From NCBI GenBank assembly GCA_037140615.1, contig JBAXED010000015.1, positions 1-49,618 on the forward strand: DNA of 49,618 nucleotides, in the 5' to 3' direction. This stretch comes from CAINVV01 sp037140615. Lineage in GTDB: Bacteria > Bacteroidota > Bacteroidia > Bacteroidales > Prolixibacteraceae. This document shows, in pieces, positions 6,890 to 14,979 of this stretch. Made by a program: the position numbers and the translations under genes. A model generated the notes under the pieces. It worked only from the letters and a program-made list of their open reading frames with translations, did no database searches and had not been told where the DNA came from. Numbering within the stretch: position 1 is the first letter of the stretch; each line of letters begins with the position of its first letter.

Positions 6890-8320
6890 TTACATTTTCA
6901 ATTTATTCTCTATTTCGTCAATACTTAATCTGAAATTTTTATCAATTTCTTTTAGATTGGTCACAGTTCTGCATGCATGAAGCACGGTTGCATGGTCTTT
7001 ACCACCAATCTGGGAACCGATAGATGCGAGAGATGATTGTGTCAGATTTTTTGAAAAGTACATGGCAATTTGCCTTGCCTGAACAATCTCTCTTTTACGC
7101 GTTTTGACAGAAAGAGAATCGACCGGAATGCAAAAATAATCTGAGACAACTTTGGATATATAATCAATTGTTAACTCCCTCTTTGTATTATTTACCAGCT
7201 TATTAATCATCTTTATAGCCAGCTCAAGTGTTATTTCTTTCTTGTTCAGTGTAGCCTGGGCTAACAATGAAATCAAAGCACCCTCTAATTCCCTGACATT
7301 GCTGCTTATGTGAGAGGCAAGATATTCCAGTACCTCCTCAGAAATAATAATACCATCTTTGTAGATCTTCTTCCGAAGAATATTCATTCTCGTTTCAAAA
7401 TCTGGTACTTGTAGATCAGCGGTAAGTCCCCATTTAAAACGTGAAAGAAGACGCTGTTCCATCCCTTTCAATTCGATTGGGGATTTATCAGAAGTAAGAA
7501 TTAGCTGCTTACCCGATTGATGCAGGTGATTGAAGATATGGAAAAATGTTTCCTGAGTTTTTTCTTTCCCGGCAAATTCCTGAACATCATCAATGATCAG
7601 CACATCGATCATCTGGTAAAAGTGAAGAAAATCGTTTCTTGAGTTGTTTCTGGTTGCCTCGGAAAACTGAATGAAGAACTTATTTGCGTTTACATACAAA
7701 ACAATCTTGTCAGGATATCGTTCTTTTACTTCAATACCAATGGCTTGAGCCAAATGTGTTTTGCCTAATCCGGAATTACCATAAAGCATCAATGGATTAA
7801 AAGCAGTTCCGCCAGGCTTTTGAGCAACAGCATAGCCAGCACTGCGTGCAAGTCGATTGCATTCACCCTCGATGAAATTATCAAAGGTATTATCGGATTT
7901 AAGCTGTGAATCAATCTGGATTTTTTGAATGCCAGGAATAACAAATGGATTCCGAATTCCGCTTTCGTCGGATGGGACGAGCGCAGATACCGGCTTATTT
8001 TTTAAATTATTATTCTGATTTGTAGGTAATTTAATGGTATAAGGCTTACTGTTGACACTATTGTTATTGTCAACAACTACATTGTATTCAAGCTTTGCCC
8101 CAGTGCCAAGTTCTTTGCGAAGTGTCTTTCTGAGGATATCAATGTATTGCTCTTCCAAATATTCGTAGAAAAATGGACTTGGAACCTGAATCGTCAAAAT
8201 ATTGTTCTCAAGTTTTAATGGAACAATAGGTTCGAACCAGGTTCTATAACTTATGCTGGGTACATTGTCTTTAATAATTCTCAGACAGCTGTCCCATATT
8301 GAAACGTGATCTTTCTCCAT
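6890..8320 (-). CDS. dnaA: Chromosomal replication initiator DnaA
   Basis: A 476-residue AAA+ initiator that binds DnaA boxes and opens oriC. Domain I (about 1-85) carries the conserved WFEPI region; a polar linker rich in Asn, Ser and Lys follows (about 86-140); the AAA+ domain has Walker A GNSGLGKT at 181-188 and Walker B LIIDD at 241-245; domain IV ends with the DNA-binding signature GGKDHATVLHACRTV. Length matches other Bacteroidota DnaA. The gene is monocistronic by its terminator. No cluster of DnaA boxes is apparent next to it, so this need not be the origin. Confidence 0.97.
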   Translation of the reverse strand: MEKDHVSIWDSCLRIIKDNVPSISYRTWFEPIVPLKLENNILTIQVPSPFFYEYLEEQYIDILRKTLRKELGTGAKLEYNVVVDNNNSVNSKPYTIKLPTNQNNNLKNKPVSALVPSDESGIRNPFVIPGIQKIQIDSQLKSDNTFDNFIEGECNRLARSAGYAVAQKPGGTAFNPLMLYGNSGLGKTHLAQAIGIEVKERYPDKIVLYVNANKFFIQFSEATRNNSRNDFLHFYQMIDVLIIDDVQEFAGKEKTQETFFHIFNHLHQSGKQLILTSDKSPIELKGMEQRLLSRFKWGLTADLQVPDFETRMNILRKKIYKDGIIISEEVLEYLASHISSNVRELEGALISLLAQATLNKKEITLELAIKMINKLVNNTKRELTIDYISKVVSDYFCIPVDSLSVKTRKREIVQARQIAMYFSKNLTQSSLASIGSQIGGKDHATVLHACRTVTNLKEIDKNFRLSIDEIENKLKM

Positions 8321-8644
8321 TTAGGTTGCGGTAAAAAAGTAAAATAAAGTTACGGGTAATCAAATTTTAATGCATTGGAAACAGATCACGCTAAAAATAA
8401 ATGTGTTAATTTGTTCATCTTTTAATTCTGTAATAATCAATCAAATAAGTTTCTTTAAAACTACAACTATCTGATAATCAGGATAGTATTTTTACGTAGG
8501 GGGCAAAACGCTGATAGTATGATACTTCAATATTATTTTTGCCCTTAAAATTTTTGATGTTTAATATTTTGTCGGAAGGCAAAATACTTATAAAATCAAT
8601 CTATTTTCGTTGGGTTAAATTAGTTAAAAAAGATTAATTCAAAA
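8321..8644. other. dnaA-mlaD intergenic region with two hairpins, no clear oriC
   Basis: This 324-base AT-rich gap holds the dnaA promoter region but no clear TTATCCACA box on either strand. Two inverted repeats are visible. At 8466-8487 ACTATCTGAT pairs with ATCAG-ATAGT with one bulged G. At 8501-8544 GGGCAAAA pairs with TTTTGCCC, enclosing a small AGTAT-G-ATACT hairpin. A plus-strand TATTTTTG at 8534-8541 looks like a -7 element but has no plus-strand gene ahead of it. The hairpins may end mlaD transcription. Confidence 0.5.
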
Positions 8645-9904
8645 TTACTTTGAACAAATTTTTATGGCTTTTTTCAGAGAAATTTCTTGTTTGTTCTCAT
8701 AGGCTTTTAAAGAAGCCTGAGGAAAAGAGAGTTGCACCTTATTTAGAACCATTCTAACTTTCTCGTATGATTTTTCTTCACCAGCGAAGTAAAGAAATTT
8801 AGATCCATCTTGTACCTCCTCGAGATTTTTAATTCCCTGGAATAGTGATGATTCCAGCGGTATTCTAACAGTTGAACTGAATAAAAAAACTTTAAAGTCA
8901 ATATTTTCAATTGTCCGGTAGGATGTTCCCGGAGCCAGATAAACCTCTTTTCCGAAGTTGATGGCAGATATTTTCAGGTATCTGTGAGGGTTTGTTTTCA
9001 GATCTATTAGCAATCGGTTCAGGTTTTCGCCCGACTCATACAATTGGGTATAAATTGTTGAGTCTTTTAGAAGCATTCCTAGCGTTCCATTAGAATTATT
9101 GAGGTTGGAAAGGATCGTTTCCAGACCTGCCGCTGATTTGTTTAAATGGGTTAAGGTGGACTTAAGCTCTGTCGGACTAATTGAATCGCTTATGGAGGAG
9201 AATTTATTCAATATATGCCCCAGAGATCTTGAGTCATTGTTTAATTGTTCAGTTAACTGTTTAAGGTTTACGATAGTAGAAGTTAGATTGGTTTTTTGGT
9301 CACTAACAACTGTGCTTAAGTCACTGGATATTCTTTCCAGATTCTCCATTGTCAGACTAATTTGCTCTATGCTTTTGCTGATATTTCTACGGGAATCACT
9401 GTTAAGGAGCAAGGAAACACCTGATACGATGGAATCCAACGATACGATTAATCTTTCCGCCTTGGCTTTGATTGGGGCGATCTGTTCAGTGACCTGACTC
9501 ATCAGGTCTGATTCAATCTTTGTCTTAATGGTGTCATTGTGCTGATAAAATTTTTCAGATTTGCCTAAACTCAATTTTACGACTTTTGACCCCAAAAGAT
9601 CGCTGTTAGCAATTTCAGCAGTTGTGCCGACGGGCAAGGGGAATTTATTGAATACAGCTATTTTAACGATCAGATCACCCGATAAATCATCCGAAAAATA
9701 GATTTCCCTGACATACCCAATCTTTAACCCATTCAACTGAACAACGGTTGATGCTTCCAGTCCACCAACATTCTTGTACCTGGCTATGTATACTTTTTCT
9801 GTTCTGAATATATCCCGCCCTTTCAAGAAATTTATTCCCCAAACCAAAACTGTAAAGCTGATAACCAAAACGATACCAATTTTTGATGTCTTTGAGATTT
9901 TCAC
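8645..9904 (-). CDS. MlaD-like MCE-domain protein
   Basis: A 419-residue protein with one N-terminal membrane helix (about residues 8-26) and one MCE domain (about 38-115; GLEASTVVQLNGLKIGYV, then GSKVVKLSLG). MCE proteins anchored this way bind lipids in transport across the periplasm (Mla-type phospholipid traffic). The region after the MCE domain is long, helical and rich in Ser, Asn and Leu (about 140-290), followed by a basic C-terminal part. No MlaE or MlaF partner lies in the window. The start is GTG at 9904, which keeps the MKISKTSKIG signal-anchor opening. A TACCTTTG element at 9985-9992 suggests its own promoter downstream of the amidase gene. Confidence 0.85.
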   Translation of the reverse strand: MKISKTSKIGIVLVISFTVLVWGINFLKGRDIFRTEKVYIARYKNVGGLEASTVVQLNGLKIGYVREIYFSDDLSGDLIVKIAVFNKFPLPVGTTAEIANSDLLGSKVVKLSLGKSEKFYQHNDTIKTKIESDLMSQVTEQIAPIKAKAERLIVSLDSIVSGVSLLLNSDSRRNISKSIEQISLTMENLERISSDLSTVVSDQKTNLTSTIVNLKQLTEQLNNDSRSLGHILNKFSSISDSISPTELKSTLTHLNKSAAGLETILSNLNNSNGTLGMLLKDSTIYTQLYESGENLNRLLIDLKTNPHRYLKISAINFGKEVYLAPGTSYRTIENIDFKVFLFSSTVRIPLESSLFQGIKNLEEVQDGSKFLYFAGEEKSYEKVRMVLNKVQLSFPQASLKAYENKQEISLKKAIKICSK

Positions 9905-9984
9905 GATTTACTAATTTATTAAATAGAGTTATTCCAAAGTTTCATTCTCAATGTTGCAAAACCCGAAGGTCAAAAGGTGCACCA

Positions 9985-9992
9985 CAAAGGTA
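9985..9992 (-). promoter_or_regulatory. -7 promoter element for the MlaD-like gene
   Basis: TACCTTTG on the minus strand matches TAnnTTTG and lies in the 133-base gap between the amidase gene and the MCE gene. It suggests the MCE gene can be transcribed alone. Confidence 0.45.
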
Positions 9993-10037
9993 AAGAGGAT
10001 TTGGAACAAATAAAACATCCAAACCTGGACCGGAATA

Positions 10038-11348
10038 TTATTTAGTATTATTGTTCCATACCATTTTGACAACATTGTTTTGTATGGATACAATAAAAGC
10101 ATCAGGGAACTTTTTGGAAACTTCGAAGTAACTATTCTTGGTTGCCTGAAAAGTATCTGACTGGCTGCAATAATACTTGTACTTTCCCTCTATAATCAAC
10201 TCTTTGACAGGTGATATTCCTTTAAATGCCTTAGAATCAAGGCTAATTTTTTTCGAAAAAACACCTATTTGAATGGCATAAGAGATTTTCTCCTCATTAG
10301 TTTTCACTATAGTTGATCTAACAATTGTATCTCGCTCCGTTTTCTCCTTAGGAATCACTTTGGTTTGTGACTTTTTGGTTTTGGTGACTGATTCAATGCT
10401 GGATGGTTCAACTTCAGATTGTATTTTCTCAATTGCCTTTGAAACACTTTGCTTTTGAGGAACTATCTTTTCGATTTTAGGTGTACTTTCATTCTTCGAA
10501 GCCTTTTCTGCCTTAATGGGCAGATTGTCCTTGGAATCCAGTTTATTCAGGTAGTTTAGCAAAGATCCATAAATAGAATGTGCAATTTCACTCCGGCCTT
10601 CATCCGTCAGGAGAAAACTGTTTTCCTTTTTATTGCTTAAATAGCCAGTCTCAATCAGCACACTTGGCATAGCTGTTTCTCTAAGTACCAAGAATCCTGC
10701 CTGCCGAACATCTCTGTCGTGCCTCTGAGCCAATTCTTTGAAATTTGATTGTAAAATTGTTGCAAATTGAAGACTTTGATCCAGGTAGGTGTCCTGAATC
10801 AGCTCAAACATGATGTATGATTCTGAGAGATTAGGATTAAAACCTTCATAACGTTTTGAATAGTCGTCTTCTAACAGGATCACACTATTCTCCTTTTTCG
10901 CAACATTAAGGTTGTCTTCAGTTCGGTGTAAACCAAGAACATAGGTTTCTGTTCCATTTATAGTCGGATTTTCGCAATAATTTGCATGAATAGAAATAAA
11001 AAGGTCAGCATTAATTTTGTTGGCAATTTGCGCTCTATCCATTAATGGAACATAAAAATCATTGTCTCTGGTAAAGACAACTTTTATATTTTTATGATTT
11101 TGCTGGACATATTTCCCCAATTTGAGGGAAATATCCAAAACGATATTTTTCTCTCTGGCCTGGCCAACAATCGTTCCAGGATCTTTTCCTCCATGGCCGG
11201 CATCAATCACAACCGTTTTAATAGCGGTGCCTTTCTTCTGACCTTCTGCTGAAATGACAGCCAGAAATAAGATGCATAGTAGAATCATCCATTTAATTCC
11301 ATGTAGATTCAATCTTTTGGCCCTCATTTTCTCAAAATTTCGCCCCAT
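10038..11348 (-). CDS. N-acetylmuramoyl-L-alanine amidase with C-terminal SPOR-like domain
   Basis: A 436-residue secreted cell-wall hydrolase (Amidase_3 type) that cuts the bond between MurNAc and L-Ala. A hydrophobic signal segment (about 20-34) ends near ISAEG. The zinc site is visible as VVIDAGHGGKDPG, a later glutamate and ADLFISIHANYC; the late catalytic motif is SVLIETGYLSN. A Lys/Ser/Thr-rich linker (about 285-350) leads to a C-terminal domain of about 75 residues starting ISYAIQIGVFS, which resembles a SPOR peptidoglycan-binding domain. The ATG at 11348 and one at 11327 are both possible starts. It is divergent from lptD. Confidence 0.92.
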   Translation of the reverse strand: MGRNFEKMRAKRLNLHGIKWMILLCILFLAVISAEGQKKGTAIKTVVIDAGHGGKDPGTIVGQAREKNIVLDISLKLGKYVQQNHKNIKVVFTRDNDFYVPLMDRAQIANKINADLFISIHANYCENPTINGTETYVLGLHRTEDNLNVAKKENSVILLEDDYSKRYEGFNPNLSESYIMFELIQDTYLDQSLQFATILQSNFKELAQRHDRDVRQAGFLVLRETAMPSVLIETGYLSNKKENSFLLTDEGRSEIAHSIYGSLLNYLNKLDSKDNLPIKAEKASKNESTPKIEKIVPQKQSVSKAIEKIQSEVEPSSIESVTKTKKSQTKVIPKEKTERDTIVRSTIVKTNEEKISYAIQIGVFSKKISLDSKAFKGISPVKELIIEGKYKYYCSQSDTFQATKNSYFEVSKKFPDAFIVSIQNNVVKMVWNNNTK

Positions 11349-11368
11349 AGGTTGCTGTTAAACATATA

Positions 11369-11376
11369 CAAAAATA
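11369..11376 (-). promoter_or_regulatory. -7 promoter element for the amidase gene
   Basis: TATTTTTG on the minus strand matches TAnnTTTG, 21 bases before the ATG at 11348. It forms a divergent pair with the lptD element at 11426-11433. Confidence 0.5.
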
Positions 11377-11425
11377 GAAGATTAAATTATTTATCCGTGT
11401 ACCCTTTTTGTCCGTTAGTATTTTT

Positions 11426-11433
11426 TACTTTTG
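11426..11433 (+). promoter_or_regulatory. -7 promoter element for lptD
   Basis: TACTTTTG matches TAnnTTTG. Transcription should then start near 11440, so the lptD start codon must lie after that point. This supports the TTG at 11489 over one at 11408. Confidence 0.5.
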
Positions 11434-11488
11434 CCACATAGACCGGAACGAAGAAATTAGAATATTTAAACGATCTAATTATATAGAT

Positions 11489-14161
11489 TTGAGCACTTTA
11501 CGATTAATAAAATACACTCTCTTATTGATTCTGATTTGGCAATCACTCGTTTTTGCTCAGGAACCGGTTCAGATCGGGAAAAACACAAAAAGGCAAATTG
11601 CACCTGAATTGTCCCCGACAAAAGGAGTAATTAAAACCTTAAGAGATTCATTGACAGTCTTGAAGAATGATTCTGTGGCCAAGGATTCTCTCAATCTCAA
11701 AAATAAAAGTGAAGATTTTGATGCTGAAGTTGATTATACTGCCGATGGGAAAATACTTTTCCATAATAGTGCCAATAAAATATACATGTATAAAAATGCC
11801 AAAGTTAAATACAAGGATATTGAATTGACCGCAGATTATATTGAGTTAAATAAGGACAGTAATCTTGTTCATGCTACAGGTAAACCGGATTCGACCGGAA
11901 CGATCATTGGTAAACCAATTTTTAAGCAAGGGGATCAGGAATTTGAGGCAGATGAGATCAAATACAACTTTCTGACAAAGAAAGGAATAGTATATGGTGT
12001 CGTAACAGAGCAGGAGGGCGGATACATTCATAGCGGCAAAACCAAGCTCATGAACGACTCCACCTATAATATGAAAGATGGAAAATATACTACTTGTGAT
12101 GCCGAGCATCCCCATTTCTATCTTCAAATGACCAAGGCAAAGGTGCTTTCAAATAAAAAAATTGTTACTGGTCCTGCCTATTTCGTTTTGGAGGATATTC
12201 CAATCTACTTTTTATTTATTCCATTTGGATTTTTCCCCAACTCCCCAACTTATTCTTCCGGGTTCTTGATGCCAACATATGGAGATGAAATTAACAGAGG
12301 ATTCTATCTTCGGGATATTGGATATTATTGGGCTGCCAATGACTATTTTGATGTCGCCCTGAGAGGAGATATTTTTTCAAAAGGGTCCAGAGGGCTAAAA
12401 ATGCATACCAATTATCGTCTCAGGTACAAATTTAGCGGTGGACTTGATATAAATTTTTACAAGAATGTCTTTGGTGACAAGGGTTTACCTGATTACAAGA
12501 TTCAGAATGATTTTGCCATCACCTGGAATCATTCCATGGATACCAAAGCAAGTCCCAATCAAACATTTAGTGCAAGTGTTAATTTTTCAACAAGTCAATA
12601 CGACCAGAATAACTCAATTACGACTCAAAATTACCTCACAAATACTAAACAATCAAGTGTTGCCTACACCAGAAGATGGGATCTGTTTACCATGTCCGCG
12701 AACCTACGTCATTCCCAAAACAGCCGTGATACTACCATCAATCTAACTTTTCCTCAAATGACATTTAATGTCAACAGGATCTATCCGTTTAAATCAAAAA
12801 ATTCTTCAGGTAAAGAGAAGTGGTATCAAAAGATTGGAATGAGCTATAGTTTTGATATGCAAAATTCTATAAATACCAAAGAGTACAAGCTCATGAGTTC
12901 GAGTATAGCCAGAGACTGGCAAAATGGCATTAAACAAAGTATTCCGATAAGTACCTCATTTAAAGCATTTAAATTTATTACCATTAGTCCCTCTGTTAAC
13001 TACAATGAAAGATGGTATACCAGCCAGATTAGAAAAGCATGGGATCCAGTAAGAAAAATGGTGGCAATTTCTGACACTATTTTTGGATTTACAAGGGATT
13101 TTGATTATTCCGTTAGCGTGGGTGCTTCCACAAAGTTCTATGGAGATTTCATTCCCCGGAATTCAAAATCAAAAATTAAGGGAATAAGGCATATGATGTC
13201 GCCGTCGCTTAGTTTCAGTTTGCAGCCCGATTTCAGCAATCCAGGTTATGGTATGTATGGAAATGTTGAGTATTATGATGACAAAGGCAATCCGGTCTCT
13301 CTGAGATATCCTTACCATGAAGGTGCTATTTATGGTACTGCTGGTTCAGGAAGATCCGGATCAATAGGTTTCAATCTTGGCAATACACTTGAAATGAAAA
13401 TGAAGAATGAGAATGACACAATTTCAAAGGAAAAGTACAAAAAGGTAAAACTGATTGATCAATTGTCATTGGCCACCTCATACAACCTCGCTGCTGATTC
13501 GCTTAATCTCTCGAATATTAATATTTCGGCCCGGACAAAAGTGGCTGGTGTCGATGTCAATATGGGTGCCATTATGGATCCTTACGCCTTTGAAAATGGG
13601 CATTTGATCAATGTTTTCGAATTTGCCAGATCCAAAAAACTTGCCAGATTGACAAGTGCAAATTTGTCTTTCGGCTATTCATTTAAATCAAAATCAGAAG
13701 AGAATTTAATTAAGCCAGTGCTGGGCAAAGATGGCAAGCCTCTTGAGAAAACAGAAGACCAGAAAGTCATTGAGAAAACCAGAAAGAATTATCCGGATAT
13801 ACCTGAATATGTTGATTTCAAAATCCCATGGGATTTTCGATTTGATTATAGTTTGAGGTACAGCAAGCCCAATCCTGCGGCCGCTTCATCAATTAACCAA
13901 ACTGTAGAATTCAATGGAAATATCGATTTGACAAAAAATTGGAAGGTAGGTTTTTCTTCAGGATTGGATATTCAAAAAATGGAAGTTTCCTTTACTCAAT
14001 TCAACATATTCAGGGACATGCACTGCTTTCAGATGTCACTTAATCTTGTTCCATTTGGATACCGCCAAAGTTACAGCTTCACAATCAGGGCAACAGCTGC
14101 CATGCTTCAGGATTTGAAACTGAGCAAGAATCAGAGTTTTTATGACAAACAGCAGTATTAG
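11489..14161 (+). CDS. lptD: LPS assembly outer-membrane protein, LptD/OstA-like
   Basis: A protein of about 890 residues that should place lipopolysaccharide in the outer leaflet. It has an N-terminal OstA/LptA-like jelly-roll region (NKIYMYKNAKVKYKDIELTADYIEL and GIVYGVVTEQ, about residues 75-200), then a long beta-barrel region (SPTYSSGFLMPTYG onward) ending in an aromatic-rich strand. No ATG lies near the 5' end. I choose TTG at 11489 because it gives a clean signal peptide (MSTLRLIKY, a hydrophobic core, then VFA before Q) and lies downstream of the -7 element. A TTG at 11408 would add 27 residues without a good signal. The four conserved LptD cysteines of E. coli are not evident. Confidence 0.88.
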   Translation: MSTLRLIKYTLLLILIWQSLVFAQEPVQIGKNTKRQIAPELSPTKGVIKTLRDSLTVLKNDSVAKDSLNLKNKSEDFDAEVDYTADGKILFHNSANKIYMYKNAKVKYKDIELTADYIELNKDSNLVHATGKPDSTGTIIGKPIFKQGDQEFEADEIKYNFLTKKGIVYGVVTEQEGGYIHSGKTKLMNDSTYNMKDGKYTTCDAEHPHFYLQMTKAKVLSNKKIVTGPAYFVLEDIPIYFLFIPFGFFPNSPTYSSGFLMPTYGDEINRGFYLRDIGYYWAANDYFDVALRGDIFSKGSRGLKMHTNYRLRYKFSGGLDINFYKNVFGDKGLPDYKIQNDFAITWNHSMDTKASPNQTFSASVNFSTSQYDQNNSITTQNYLTNTKQSSVAYTRRWDLFTMSANLRHSQNSRDTTINLTFPQMTFNVNRIYPFKSKNSSGKEKWYQKIGMSYSFDMQNSINTKEYKLMSSSIARDWQNGIKQSIPISTSFKAFKFITISPSVNYNERWYTSQIRKAWDPVRKMVAISDTIFGFTRDFDYSVSVGASTKFYGDFIPRNSKSKIKGIRHMMSPSLSFSLQPDFSNPGYGMYGNVEYYDDKGNPVSLRYPYHEGAIYGTAGSGRSGSIGFNLGNTLEMKMKNENDTISKEKYKKVKLIDQLSLATSYNLAADSLNLSNINISARTKVAGVDVNMGAIMDPYAFENGHLINVFEFARSKKLARLTSANLSFGYSFKSKSEENLIKPVLGKDGKPLEKTEDQKVIEKTRKNYPDIPEYVDFKIPWDFRFDYSLRYSKPNPAAASSINQTVEFNGNIDLTKNWKVGFSSGLDIQKMEVSFTQFNIFRDMHCFQMSLNLVPFGYRQSYSFTIRATAAMLQDLKLSKNQSFYDKQQY

Positions 14162-14176
14162 GAAGCTGATGGCTGG

Positions 14177-14725
14177 TTAAAGAAACAATTCACACCATTC
14201 TTCAAATCGCTGGACATTTGTTTTACCAAACTTTCCCACAGATTTTCGAACCTCCGCCAGTGATTTCTCCCTGAAATCTCCATTACTCTTGGAATAAAAT
14301 TTATCTGCGAAGGCGATAATCTGCTCTTCAACAGATTCAGGAATTAGATCTCTGTAGGGGAGAGGTAGTTTTTGTTGAATAATCTCTTCCTTCGAAATTC
14401 CCACGCCGGTGTGTCTTTCACAAACTAAGCCATGTTCCGGATAACCTAGTCGTGTTAAGAGCTCACATCCAAGGTAACCGTGGGACAGGTATGGATAATC
14501 ACCAAAGCAGTAAAGATCAGGAGCGTTGGTCATGAAAATACCGATGTCGTGCAACATGGCAGCCTCTTCAATAAACTGCATATCAGGGTTCAACTCACTA
14601 TGCTTCAAAGCTATCTTCAAGGCTTTGTCCCTCACCGAAAAACTGTGATTCAACAGAATCTGACAGGCTTTTGATTTCGGCTTGTAATACTTTGAGATCA
14701 ATGCGATTGAATCTATGGCTATCAT
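14177..14725 (-). CDS. HD-domain phosphohydrolase, uncharacterised
   Basis: A 182-residue protein of the HD superfamily of metal-dependent phosphohydrolases. A first histidine is in LLNHSFSVRDKAL, the HD pair is in AAMLHDIGIFM, and further metal-ligand candidates are in YLSHGYLG, RHTGVGIS and AFADKFYSK. The substrate cannot be told from sequence. It is a lone minus-strand gene convergent with lptD (16-base gap, no strong palindrome) and divergent from the Sel1 gene across a 254-base AT-rich gap in which I see no firm element. Confidence 0.75.
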   Translation of the reverse strand: MIAIDSIALISKYYKPKSKACQILLNHSFSVRDKALKIALKHSELNPDMQFIEEAAMLHDIGIFMTNAPDLYCFGDYPYLSHGYLGCELLTRLGYPEHGLVCERHTGVGISKEEIIQQKLPLPYRDLIPESVEEQIIAFADKFYSKSNGDFREKSLAEVRKSVGKFGKTNVQRFEEWCELFL

Positions 14726-14979
14726 GTTTCCGGGGAATCGTTAATGACCGTTTATAGAATTCCAACGATAAAATAAATCAAAAATTTTCATATATGTGGT
14801 TTTTAAATCATTCAAATTGCTTAGATTGTCGGTTAATCGCTATTTTTAAGGAAAATTTAGAGCAAAATTTTGGGAGATACCTGAATATTCATATCAATTA
14901 ATTTTCCAGGAGATTCAATCAATGTGAATTATTGGAGTTAAAAAATTGAAATTCAATTAAATAAAATTAAATATTTTTC

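Noticed and set aside
8321..8644. Origin of replication next to dnaA
   Set aside because: No TTATCCACA-type box or close match was found on either strand in the gap, only a weak TGTGTTAAT. AT-richness alone is not enough, and many Bacteroidota origins are not beside dnaA.
14794..14901. 35-codon open frame with ATG in the gap before the Sel1 gene
   Set aside because: No recognisable domain, no promoter or coding signal beyond an ATG and a stop, and the length is expected by chance in AT-rich sequence.
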